A program made the translations under genes and the position numbers. Source: Cyprinodon diabolis (lineage: Eukaryota > Chordata > Actinopteri > Cyprinodontiformes > Cyprinodontidae). From it: DNA of 64,000 nucleotides. Location of the stretch: the NCBI GenBank assembly GCA_030533445.1, contig CM060068.1:17699479-17763478 (forward strand), read 5' to 3'. Below the pieces are notes generated by a model. It saw nothing but the letters and a program-made list of their open reading frames with translations. It searched no databases and was not told where the DNA came from. Below, one piece after another: positions 1 to 13,912 of this stretch (the stretch's first letter is position 1; each line of letters starts with the position of its first letter).

Positions 1-2430
1 GTTTCTTATTAACATTATGATTTCCCAAAGTTGCTATATCCCTCAGTTTTAGATCTTTCTTAAACTGCAAAATCTTGCAAACGTTTCCAAAACCACCATT
101 CTACAACTTATTATTTGATATCCAGCAGCTTCATGGTGTTTTTTTATTTATTTTTTTTTTTTCTCGAAATCTACTAAAAAAAGGTAAAGCATATTTACAT
201 TTTGTGGAAATATTTATTTTTTAAAACCTTTCAAAAATAAAAAGCTTGATATATGGATTGCATCATACTGAAAAAAACAAACAAACAAAAAACATAATTA
301 CAGCTACAAATGTTTTCGGGTAGGGCAGCAGCTTTTCAATTCAACTCATTGAAACTACATTGCTCTGCTGTACCTCTGGCTGTTTTTGAAGGTCATTTTA
401 TGCATGATAGGGATTCTGCATCCCAGTCTCAGGCCTTTTTTACACTACTTTTTACATTTTAAATTACTTTTAACTGTAATTGAACCTCAAATAAACACTG
501 AACAGCCTCACTGTGCTAGCTATACAGAAGCTTCTGTACAGCATGCATGGCAGCTGCTACAGTGAGATAATATTTAGTGTTAGTACTCCTTCCAACATAC
601 TATTTTGCATATAGGCAAATCGTTTTTCTGTCTTACTTGACCATAACACCATCTCCTAAATGTATGCATGTCATCTCTTTAAATGTTCATGAAGGCCAGG
701 TTTGTTCAGTCCCAGACAAGCAGTTCATCAGTAAAGAGATTCTTCTTCCATACAGTAGCTTTCGGTTTCTGCAGCTGCCAGAGAGTTGTCATGGGCCTGT
801 TGGTTGATTCTATGAATAAAATTCACCTTGCCATGTCAGTCATTTAAAGTACATTTGAAAGCATTAGTTGGTACAAATATATTTGGATGTTTTTTTTTTT
901 TTTTTTATAAACAATGCCTAACATACAATTACACTGGATTTTTTAGAGGGGCCTCTTCCCATTTTATCTTTAATAAATAATTTAACCCCTTGTCCTCTTT
1001 ATCTTGTATTAAATTTTTCTCTCCATTTGTTTCACTTATGTGTTGTCCAGTACTGGAATTCAAGCGATCAGTTAATGAAAACATCTAATTATGATCTAGT
1101 GGGAAGGAACTATGCAGGAAAAACCTATACTCTCACACAATGGAAGTGGGTCACAGCTTTATGAGAAAGCCAACGCCTCTCGGGGGCTTGTCAAAGAAGT
1201 AGGGGAAAAAAAGTAGAATGTAGCAGGCTTCTGTTTTTCTTTTTACCATTTTTATGTAGTTTAAAACATGGGCATAGTTGAATTCATTTTTAACTGTATT
1301 GTGCTTTCTAGGGTATTTTATTAAACCATGTATTATAACACCCTCACAATCTTTTAACTTTGCCTACAGTTTGATGCAGAGAGCTGCGTAATTTGACTCT
1401 TTAAAAGGGGAGGATTAAAAAAATGCCCTGGCCAGGTAACATCACTATTAACTTTGTTTCTTAATCTTTATGACAGAAAAAAATCAAAAACCTTCTTATA
1501 TTTACATCAGCGCTACTTTACAACAGTTTGAGCTTTATACTTAGAGACGTACAAACCTTTTTCGTAATTTGTCAGACACAAGCGAGAAAGCATTCTTATA
1601 TATCACAATAGAAATAGTGCTGATACCACCAAGTCTTAAAAGTCGTTTGACTTGTTTTACATACCATAACTCTAAGCATTTTGCCTTCATAGTATACCAA
1701 GTTCAAGATTTTTGTTGAGATTTAAAACAGAAACACAAATTAATAAGAATTATAATGTCAGAAAATATAAAGTGTCAGATTAATCAAACTTCTTTTTTTT
1801 TTCATGTTGGCTTAAGTTCCTCTTAAAATGAAGATGAAAATGAGACATATTACATTTTTTCTATGGCATGTAACCTGGGGTCCCCCAAGGGATTTTTTGA
1901 TATACTATATTTATTTTTTAGAAACTGAAAGACTCATAAGGAAGTTGGTATAGGTTTTAAGGTATCTCTCTTCACCTAGTATGGATAATTCAGGTGCTTA
2001 TTTTGTAGAGTAATGATCCAATAACTGAGTTTAAAGGTTCATGTTTAGCTATGCTGTTACTATTTGGAAGATATTGTTAATGTAGATCCTCAAAATAACA
2101 GAAATGTTAAGGTTTTCCATGGTTGTTGTTTGACAAAGAACAACAATGGATCCAATATATTACAACTCTAAAAAATAGCTTCAGAGAGAAAAGGCATTCT
2201 GTTTTCAATGTTATACCCCCACCCCACCCCCTCAGAATCTCTGGTTTTGCCTCTGCCCTGTGAAATATGAGGTGCCCAAACACAGGAACAAAACACCACA
2301 CATAATGACTAGGGTGGTGACCTGCTTTAGCATTGTGTGTATGTTTGTAAAATGGGCGATCTTATCCTGGTCTCACAAGTTACGGTTTCTGATTTCATGT
2401 CAGATTGAATCACAGTATATCATAGCTGTA
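1..2430. other. AT-rich non-coding DNA upstream of the first tubulin gene
   Basis: I see no convincing exon on either strand. The stretch is rich in T and A runs, with several scattered AATAAA-like hexamers, and the open frames in it are short and low in complexity. It may hold the 3' untranslated region of a neighbouring gene outside the window, but nothing in the sequence proves that. A pyrimidine/purine-biased patch near 2210-2235 lies close to the tubulin promoter. Confidence 0.5.
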
Positions 2431-2439
2431 CATGCTGTG

Positions 2440-2447
2440 TATAAAAG
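2440..2447 (+). promoter_or_regulatory. TATA box of first alpha-tubulin gene
   Basis: The sequence tataaaag lies 73 bases before the start codon at 2520. Transcription starting about 25-30 bases downstream would give a 5' untranslated region of roughly 45-50 bases, which is normal for alpha-tubulin genes. The placement relative to the ATG-only first exon resembles that in the second tubulin gene at 6858. Confidence 0.75.
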
Positions 2448-2519
2448 CAGAGGGATGCAGGCGTTTCCACCACTTCATCCTCTTTCTGATACCTGGACAT
2501 CAGACAAGAGACAAAAACT

Positions 2520-4298
2520 ATGGTAAGATGAACATTTCTCAGCAATTTCTGTACATGTATTATTGGATTTTTTTGTGTGTTATTATATAGAAAACAGTCT
2601 TCTTAAGTAAAATTAAAATGTATTATTCAATCTGCAGCGTGAGTGCATCTCCATTCATGTGGGCCAAGCTGGGGCTCAGATTGGTAATGCATGCTGGGAG
2701 TTGTACTGCCTGGAACATGGTATCCAACCAGATGGACAAATACCAAATGACAAGACCACTGGAGGGGACGACTCCTTTAATACCTTCTTTAGTGAGACAG
2801 GGGCAGGGAAACATGTTCCCAGGGCCATCTTTGTTGACCTAGAACCTACTGTTATTGGTAAGTTACAGCTTTTTTTAAAATAAAAATAATATTTAAAGCT
2901 ATATGCATTAAAACCTTTTTTAAATATATGTAATATTTCACAATAATTTAGAGAACTGCTATAATATGATCCAATTAGATAACATTATCTGCCTTAGCTG
3001 CTGGAACTTGCTTATTTAATTTTAGGTATGCATTAAACATTAAACAAATGTATTTGTTTTGTTGTCTAGATGAGGTGCGTACAGGAACCTACCGTCAGCT
3101 GTTCCACCCAGAGCAGATGATAACAGGAAAGGAAGATGCTGCCAACAACTATGCCCGTGGACACTACACCATTGGCAAGGAGATCATAGATCTTGTTTTG
3201 GACAGAACACGTAAACTGGTGAGACTAAAAGTGCTTTGGTCACAAGTTTGTAGTGTGGCAATAATGCGATTATTTGGTAAAAAATTTATCTCTGTTTTGA
3301 CCTGTAAATGTGTTACTTTTCAGGCTGATCAGTGCACTGGTCTGCAAGGTTTCCTCATCTTCCACTCTTTTGGTGGCGGAACAGGTTCTGGTTTCACCTC
3401 GCTGCTCATGGAAAGACTTTCTGTCGACTACGGCAAAAAGTCAAAGCTTGAGTTTGCCATCTACCCAGCTCCCCAGGTTTCCACTGCAGTCGTAGAGCCT
3501 TACAACTCCATTCTGACCACCCATACCACCCTGGAGCACTCTGACTGTGCTTTCATGGTGGACAATGAAGCCATCTATGATATCTGCCGCAGGAATCTCG
3601 ACATTGAGAGACCAACCTATACCAACCTGAACCGTCTTATCAGTCAGATTGTGTCTTCAATCACAGCATCCCTTCGCTTTGATGGAGCTCTAAATGTTGA
3701 CCTGACAGAGTTCCAGACCAACTTGGTGCCTTATCCTCGCATCCACTTCCCTCTGGCTACCTATGCTCCAGTTATCTCTGCCGAAAAGGCCTACCATGAG
3801 CAGATGTCTGTTGCTGACATCACCAACACCTGCTTTGAACCAGCTAATCAGATGGTGAAGTGTGACCCACGTCGTGGTAAATACATGGCATGCTGTTTGC
3901 TTTATCGTGGTGATGTTGTGCCCAAAGATGTCAACTCTGCCATCGCTGCCATAAAAACCAAACGCACCATCCAGTTTGTGGACTGGTGCCCCACAGGCTT
4001 TAAGGTTGGCATCAACTACCAGCCACCTACTGTGGTTCCTGGAGGAGACCTGGCTAAGGTGCAGAGAGCTGTGTGCATGCTGAGCAACACCACGGCAATC
4101 GCTGAAGCCTGGGCTCGACTAGACCACAAGTTTGATCTCATGTATGCCAAGAGAGCCTTTGTCCACTGGTATGTTGGAGAGGGAATGGAGGAGGGAGAGT
4201 TCTCTGAGGCCAGGGAAGATTTAGCTGCTTTGGAGAAGGATTACGAAGAGGTTGGAGCTGACAATGTTGAGGATGAGAATGATGAGGAAGAATACTGA
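2520..4298 (+). CDS. alpha-tubulin, tandem copy 1 (4 exons, 448 aa)
   Basis: Coding exons are 2520-2522, 2638-2857, 3070-3218 and 3324-4298, joined by GT-AG introns into 1347 coding bases (448 residues). Exon 1 holds only the ATG, the classic vertebrate alpha-tubulin arrangement. The protein starts MREC, the motif read by co-translational tubulin autoregulation. It has Lys40, the luminal acetylation site, the GGGTGSG nucleotide-binding signature early in exon 4, and an acidic tail ending EEY, so it can be detyrosinated. The product pairs with beta-tubulin in microtubules and holds the non-exchangeable GTP. Oddity: the Lys40 loop reads TTGGDDSF and has one glycine fewer than TLGGGDDSF of copy 2, which accounts for one of the two missing residues; the other is in the tail. 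Linkage to dnajb2 and ptprn suggests the TUBA4A/TUBA4B locus, but sequence alone does not separate alpha isotypes well, so I give no symbol. Confidence 0.95.
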
Positions 4299-6740
4299 TT
4301 TTATTTTTTTCTCCCTTCACATAGACTAAGTTAGTGGATATTTTTCTTGTTTTAAGACCATTTATACAGTTGATTTTTTTCTTTTTAGGAGGGGGTTCAT
4401 ATACAAAAGCTTAATGGAGATATTAATAACATCAAACGGCGCATATAGGTAGTGGATGAGCTGAAATTATAACCAGGATTGGATTGCTGTTGGTTTACAT
4501 TGGCCCCTATTTAATTTAATGTACAGGTTTTGATACAGGAAAATTGTTATCAGTGAGTGGGAACAATACAAATTCCTGATTGTTTGGTCAGTGAGAAAAA
4601 ATGGAATCCATATCAACTTTAGACTTAGCTAAAGGGGGTTCATAAAACAAGATAATTGTGCCATTTACTGCCCCAAACTTCCATTTCTGGGAGAAAATCC
4701 CTGATTATTGGGAGGGATAATCCTACCATGTTTGGTGTGTTAAGACTGAATTTGTTTGGAAGAACTTCGTGACCACTCGGATCAGAAATTTAGGAAATCC
4801 AACAAAGGAAAACTAGCATCCCATAACAGCATCCTAGATTATTCTGTGCTTCTTATGAGCAACCCCAGTAAGAAATTCTGTGGTGTTTTGATTTTCACAA
4901 GAGTCCTGCACTTTTCCAATATTTTTAAATCCATACCGTCTCCCACAGTAGAGTTCAGAACCGGGACCCAACCAGTTTGAACAGCAATTATCGCTGTTTA
5001 AAACCCCACCCAGACCCATGAGTAATATAGCATGGCCCTACCAGTGATTACAAGGTATACACACAACTTCTCACATTCATTAAATTCATTTAGCCATGAA
5101 GAACTTTACTTTTGAAGCTTCAGCAGAATGCTTCTAATAAAAGAGGCGCAAGTGCATTGACTGATGATCACATGCCATTGTGCTCCCAGATGACTAGCGG
5201 TGAACAAGGTGAATGCCGAAGGGCCTTTTCTTTTTACACTATGATAAATACACTCTCACACCTGCATGCATACAATATACCAATCAAAACAAGCCTCTTT
5301 TGAAGCAACTGTTCAATTTCAAATGCAACAAAGGCGGCATAAGAATACAATTTCCAATGTAGAGGATGCAGCATCACTATTTCAGGAGCTTAGGCTAAAA
5401 CAAACTCCTCAGAGCTTAAATGAACTTATTCCAATTTTTATTAACTATGGTGTTTAGCAACTGATATTAAGGCCTTGCTCTTACGTTTGCTGTACAGAAA
5501 ACTAATATCGTCCACTGTTTACTGAAGGGGTTGTGCCCTCTCTTTTACTGAATCACAAACCCATTAGATAAAAAGTCTCTTTCGCTATTTGGGCTTGATG
5601 CCAGGATGGAAACCATTTTATGCCTTATCAGTGCTATGTTGGAGAACATATTTGCATGTTCTATCCAACATAGGAAAATTCACAAAGCATACTTGGGTCT
5701 CTTTAAGTTAGTGTAGGCTACCTTGTTGCAAGCTAGAAAAAGCCATTATCTAGTTTTCTTGAATCAGTTTGATCCTTATAACATGCAGGGTTACTAAAAA
5801 AAAATATGAATAACTTTCATTTATGTCTTAACTCTTTGTGTACTACCTGCCCGCTTTTTGTTTACATTTATCCGTGTCTATACTCATAAAATAAAACGCA
5901 TACTGTTTCTTTCTTGTTTTTTTTGTTAAAGGATTTCTTTAAGCTCTTTTTGTCAGGCTAGAAAACTTAGACCAAACCCTCCACTTTGTGCCCCTCCCCC
6001 CTTCAGTTTCATCTCTCATGAGGAATGCAAGTTATGAAAGGGCTTCTATGTCTGCTTAAACGTACCCATCAGCAGTGTCTCTGTGAGAGTGAGAGCCATA
6101 GAAAATAACTGATGTGTTCACTGACTGGTGTTGTTTGTGCAGCTCATTCTCAGACATTGGGCTGTAGCAACAATGGGATCCCAGTTCACTTTGCATGCTT
6201 ATATGAATAACAAATAACAGCCCCGTGGTTCTAATCTAGTCTGTCATGTTGTAATATACAGTTACTTACATTTTGTTTGGTCTTTCTGAGTTGATAAATC
6301 ATTATAATAAATACTACATAGCGTCACACCATATAATACCATACTCTACCATTATACTATAAATGATGTGTTCTGACCTGCCCCACTCTCAATTATTAAA
6401 ATCTCTCTCTCATGTCCAAAATAAAAATTTTATCCATCCTATGCAGCTTAGTGTGGTTATTGAATTTACTATTTGATGCATAAAATAAACTTTGTAGCCA
6501 CACGTGTTAACACAACCATAAAGGCTTACTGTTTCTATCTCAGTACTTATAGAGGAAACACTGTTTTAAGATATCAAACATAAGCATTTTGGGCACCTTA
6601 GGTATTGTCCTTTTGTACTTCACTACAATACAATAAAACATGAATAAAAGGGTTCTTTTTATTCTGTACCTTTGGAACTTGTAAGGGTTACTGATATGCT
6701 CTAAACAGAGTTTGAATTGGTTTTATGGTAGTTATAATGA
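4299..6740 (+). other. 3' UTR of tubulin copy 1 and spacer to copy 2
   Basis: The first clear AATAAA after the stop codon is at 5136-5141 (taataaaag), which would give a 3' untranslated region of about 0.85 kb. Later hexamers are alternatives. The rest is AT-rich spacer without a recognisable exon, and open frames here are short and not gene-like. Confidence 0.4.
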
Positions 6741-6857
6741 AAAGCAGTGTCAAGAACTTCCTTCTTTTTTTTCCCCTCTGAGCTGCTGTTCCCTCCCGTC
6801 AATAAACTATGCAGCTGCTTTCTGCGGTTTACTGCCTGCCCCCATCACATCCTTCCC

Positions 6858-6865
6858 TATATAAG
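6858..6865 (+). promoter_or_regulatory. TATA box of second alpha-tubulin gene
   Basis: The sequence tatataag lies 77 bases upstream of the ATG at 6942, inside a short C-rich promoter segment. Having its own promoter shows that the second tubulin is transcribed independently rather than as a read-through of the first. E-box-like cagctg/gcagctgc sequences occur about 50 bases upstream. Confidence 0.75.
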
Positions 6866-6941
6866 CCCCGGCTCACCCTTTTTCCTGCACTTCTGCCTTG
6901 TGTCTGAATCCTCATCGTCAGTCGAAGGACAAGCAGACAAA

Positions 6942-9420
<2,479 letters not shown>

Positions 9421-9517
9421 GGGGGGCCAAGACCGCCAAACATTCCAAACCTTGTTCTGAATGCAACATTCCCTGCAGCATTCATAAATTCTGATATGGT
9501 GATTTGGCACTATTATC

Positions 9518-9523
9518 AATAAA
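9518..9523 (+). terminator. polyadenylation signal of tubulin copy 2
   Basis: A canonical AATAAA lies 98 bases after the stop codon, followed by a GT-rich stretch (gtgttgagtg) suited to a cleavage/polyadenylation downstream element. The implied 3' untranslated region is short, about 115 bases. Confidence 0.75.
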
Positions 9524-9544
9524 AGTTCAAATTAATGTGTTGAG

Positions 9545-10690
9545 TGAACTTTTTTAAATTATTTTTAAGAAACTTCCAGGCCTTGCAATCAAACTAAATA
9601 CACCAATAAAACATGAGGGTGAATTTACCAAATAAGCTAAAGCAATAATGAGACACATTTTCCATGACACACAGCATCTGTTCTTTTAAGGACTGCACAA
9701 CTGTAGTGTGACTAATAATCCATATCATCCTTATTACTCTATAAGGACATGAATAGCCGCTGTATAATTTTTCTAATCAATAATGGTTAACAAAAGATAC
9801 AATATTTTCTACCAAAGATCTTAGCATTAAGGATGCAGTTATCCAAATGGTGACTTATTTTACGTTAATATTAAACTTCTATTTTCTGGTTAGCTTTCTG
9901 CTTCTGCAGTGTCTTATTTTGGCCCTCAAGGGTGTCATTTGCAATGCCTATATAACCAAGCAGATGGCGATAAACACGCAATTAAAGTTGAGCCAGCTGG
10001 TGACATCATCACTAGATTTACTCAAACTCACAAATGGCCCTTTTTTTAAATTATTAATAAAAAAATAAAAATATTTTTTTTATATCCACCCGTACAGTCA
10101 TTTTTAAAATTTAGGCTATATAGATATAGATACTTTCAACAACAAATTTTGGGTTTAGGTTGTGCAAAATGGCCACAATAATAACCCAAAACAAAACAAA
10201 ACAAAACAAAAAATAAATGAAATATCAGGGCAAATAAAAATATCTATTGCATGTTCCCAGTGTAGAGTGCAGTGACCTCTAAAACAGACGACCCATATAA
10301 AAATTATGATATAATATTATGATATATTATTATTATATAATAACTATTATTATTATTATTTATATTACTGTTTCCATATTTACATTTTAACAGAGCAACA
10401 GTGTCTATTCCCCCCCCCCCCCCCCATTTATGGGGAATGAAGTCTCATACTTATTTTTCTATTGGTCAAAAAAACGACATCAAAGGCTACTGGACGAAGA
10501 GATTTAGATTTAGCTAAAAACAACCCTACGTGTGACAATTCATATGGCACACAAAGAATAGGAAAAATAAAACAGAAACAAAATTTGTTTTTAACTTTGA
10601 AACTGTATAGCACTAATGGGGCAGCGTTTTAGAAATAAAGCAACTCTAACAAAACAGAACAAATATATTTAAAGCACAGCCGTTTTTTAA
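9545..10690. other. intergenic spacer between tubulin copy 2 and dnajb2
   Basis: No exon is visible. The spacer is AT-rich and contains a short (CAAAA)-type repeat near 10190, TTA/TAT-rich low-complexity sequence at 10300-10375, and a homopolymer of 16 C at 10410-10425. The composition changes sharply to GC-richer promoter sequence after about 10710. Confidence 0.5.
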
Positions 10691-10715
10691 TCGGTTAAAA
10701 CAAGCAGACGCTAAA

Positions 10716-10800
10716 GTGGGCGGGGCTCGTGACGTGCCTCAGACGCTGGTATTTTCTAGACGCTTCATGGCTTTCTGTCGGCTCGCAGTGACGTAGAGGG
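10716..10800 (+). promoter_or_regulatory. dnajb2: dnajb2 promoter: GC box, two CRE-like motifs, imperfect heat-shock element
   Basis: A GC box (gggcggggc, 10718-10726) is followed by two TGACGT half-CREs at 10730-10735 and 10789-10794. Between them, 10754-10766 reads TTC-ta-GAC-gc-TTC. That is three alternating 5-bp heat-shock units with one mismatch, which is notable for a gene encoding an HSP40-type co-chaperone. No TATA box is evident, as expected of a GC-box promoter. The start site is inferred to lie shortly after 10795. Confidence 0.45.
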
Positions 10801-11046
10801 CACAGCTGAGTGGCAGTCAGTGTGGACCAGGCTAACTGTCTGTATGTTTCACCTACTGAAAGCTTAGGAGCAGACCTGAAGTTGAACCGTATTGCAGAAA
10901 ATTTCCGTGTAGACACATCGTGGAAGGAAAAAACGGGAGGCGGCCACGGCTGTCACAACATAGCAACCATTCCTCAGGATATTAACTCATCTCCAAGGGG
11001 CGCGAGCGTCTTAACTGACCACCAGTTGGACCGTTAGACAAGAAAG
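10800..11046 (+). other. dnajb2: dnajb2 non-coding first exon (5' UTR)
   Basis: This GC-richer stretch ends at a good donor, AAG|gtgagc, at 11046/11047. The next acceptor (tttcag, ending 12062) lies 23 bases upstream of the dnajb2 ATG. The exon start is approximate. A very short upstream open frame (ATG near 10843, stop seven codons later) may temper translation. The open frames here resemble no known protein. Confidence 0.5.
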
Positions 11047-12062
11047 GTGAGCAGTTTTGGGCAATAACATGCGAGGTGTGACTACCTCCAGCTAAAATTC
11101 CGTTTTCTGTTTATAGGAAGTCCAAATTCTCCATATTAGGACAATTTACCACCGATATGAAATAAATACTGACCCCTCCTCTAACCGGAGGCACTGGGAC
11201 AGCATAACACCTGTGCATGTTTATATTGACCGTTTTTGGGCTTCTTAAGGCCTACTGTCATGACAGCAGCAGTTGTTAGATTCCTGAGTACTGGAAATAA
11301 CACAGATATAGCACATGCATGCAAAGTTAAGTTTATTTTTATATATGTTTTTTTTTTTTTTGCCTCGCCTTGGAAGCCCCCCTCAGCAGACTAATGTGAT
11401 TGGCATGATGGTTGAAGTGTTGTCAGTGGCTATTATAGATTTGCTGACTGAACTTAGGTCAAGAGCATTTAAGTTTTTACTTTTCAAAGGAGGAAAATAA
11501 ACCCTTTATTATTTTGAAAAGTAGTTAAAATCTTTTGATGTTTGTAATAAGCGTTTATAGTGTTTTTGGTTAACATTTAATGCATGTATCATATCTATAC
11601 TATTGTAATTTCTTAATATTTTCAAAGGGAATAATAGCAGCAATGTTACTATCATGCAAACAGCACCAACAAACTTTTTGGCAAATTAAACCTATTTAGG
11701 ATTTTCTTTTCTATTATTTAGCATGGAAAACAAAAATAAAACAACAACTTTGACTAATTGTGTTTTAGAGATCTGATGCATGATTATCTTTTGCTTTAGC
11801 ATTAATTAAAAAAAGATATTGCAGCATAAGTTTGAAGTTTTGATCACCAAGTTTTATTGTAAACTTAAATATTTATTCTACATTTCCATGTATAGTATTG
11901 TGTTTTTTATGTTATCTTTACTATTACAAAACATTATTGTTAGAAAAATGTCTTTAGCTGCCTTAAATCAGTTGATTCTGCTGTAACAGTCTTCATTGAA
12001 ATTAACCATAAGCAGAAATCCATTCAGCCCAAATGAATCCTGGGAAAATCTTTGAATTTCAG
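11047..12062 (+). other. dnajb2 intron 1
   Basis: About 1 kb of AT-rich intron separates the non-coding first exon from the exon with the start codon. I see a T run near 11350 but no repeat family, hairpin or open frame worth naming. Confidence 0.45.
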
Positions 12063-12085
12063 ATTAGTGAGTGTTTGGAAGGGAC

Positions 12086-13878
12086 ATGGTGGACTATTAC
12101 AGTGTCTTGGGAGTCCCCCGGAATGCCTCTCAAGATGAAATCAAGAAGGCGTAAGTATCACAAGATAATTTAATTCAATGATTTATAAAGCTACTTAAAA
12201 CATCCCAATAAGGGGAGAAAATGTAATTAAAATTAAACTTTATGAAAAGGCTTAAAAAGATTGCAAAAAAAATTATTAAAAGGAACAATTTAAGCCTTTC
12301 TATACTATAGTGATATCACAAAGGAAGCTGATTAATAGCTCTTTGGTTTAATCACGTTTTTACAAAAACTACCAGGTCATTTAGGTTTGACAAACTTTAA
12401 AGATTTGTTTAAGTCTTTGTTTCAATTTCAAAATATGAGTAAATGATGCACACATTTTTTTTGTAAAGACTAGAAATATATGGGCAGAAACCTCTATGAT
12501 TAGAATTTAAATTGCCCAGAGTAAACCTATATATGGAAAATTTGAATTGAAATATACTGGTTAGAATTACATTGTATTTTATTGCATTGAAAAATTCAGA
12601 CAAATTTTACCTTCAGTTCTACAATTCAATTTCAGTTCTGAAATTATTTGTGCTCCACATCTGGGTCCTTGAGAAAAACCAGAGTAACTGAACACAGATT
12701 CGCATAATTTCACGACTAGCAGCAAAACACTCAGGTTTGCATTAAATTTATTACACGCATAAATAATGCCAGGTAAATAAATGTCACTACATGTTACTGT
12801 TGATACAATCGATTAGGTGTTGTGTTATTCCGTCATACATCCAACGGCTGCTACTTTAACAGGAACCTGGAATGAGTTTGACACAGGGTTCAAGGATGTG
12901 GAGCCACAAGGGGAACTGAACTGAAGATGCACAACCTGTTGCCCACTATGCTAATCTACAATCTTAAACTAACAGCAACAAGTAGCATGGCTGTTACAGT
13001 TAGCCCAGCTATGTAACAAATGTAATACAGTCCTTAGTATTTTGCTGCTCGTCAATTGTTATAATGCAGTGAATCCACCTAGCTACCACTTCTCCAGGTC
13101 TAAGCAGTCACATGGCTTCATCTTAAGCACAATGTCAACCTGGGTTTGATTACTCTGGTCTTTCTCAAGGACCCAGATGTGTGGACAGGGGAAAAAAAAG
13201 CAGACTTTATAAAATTAGTAGAACCTAATTTCATTTCTAAATTTCAATTAATTTTACTTTCTACAGCAAGTGAAAATGAAATTAGTCAAAACTTAATTTT
13301 AAATACAGTGAAGTACAGTTCCAGAGAAAAGTAAGTCAGATTAAAATCACGACCTTTTTCAAATAACTGAATTATATAATTGGAAAGAAAATTCACATTA
13401 TTAAATACAGTTTAAATTTGGTGAAATTCACTTTCAACCCAATAGATTTTGATTTGAAGTAGGGCTGGGCGATATAGAAAAAAAGCTTATCGATAAAAAA
13501 AAATGCATATTGATCGATATCGATGATTATTGAAAAGATTTGAAACCATATTTTATGTGCAGCTCTGCCTGGACTTTTTATGATATTGCTAAATTATTTA
13601 ATTTTAATAAAGAACACAAACACAGACTTCCAATTAAATATTTATTTAACCAGCTTTTTTAACCATAACAGAATTGTTTTAAAGAAAAATAACTTAAAAG
13701 ACCTGAGTTATGTTATTAAATACTGACAAAGGATAAACTAAAGTGACCAAAATAAATATAACAAATAAACCTGGTTCAGCTTAGTTTCCTGCTTTAACCT
13801 GAGTTATTACTTTGAAGTTTCTGGCCCCTCAGCATTTTTCTCTCAATTGTTAGAACTACGTGGGAAACTGCCCAGAAC

Positions 13879-13912
<34 letters not shown>

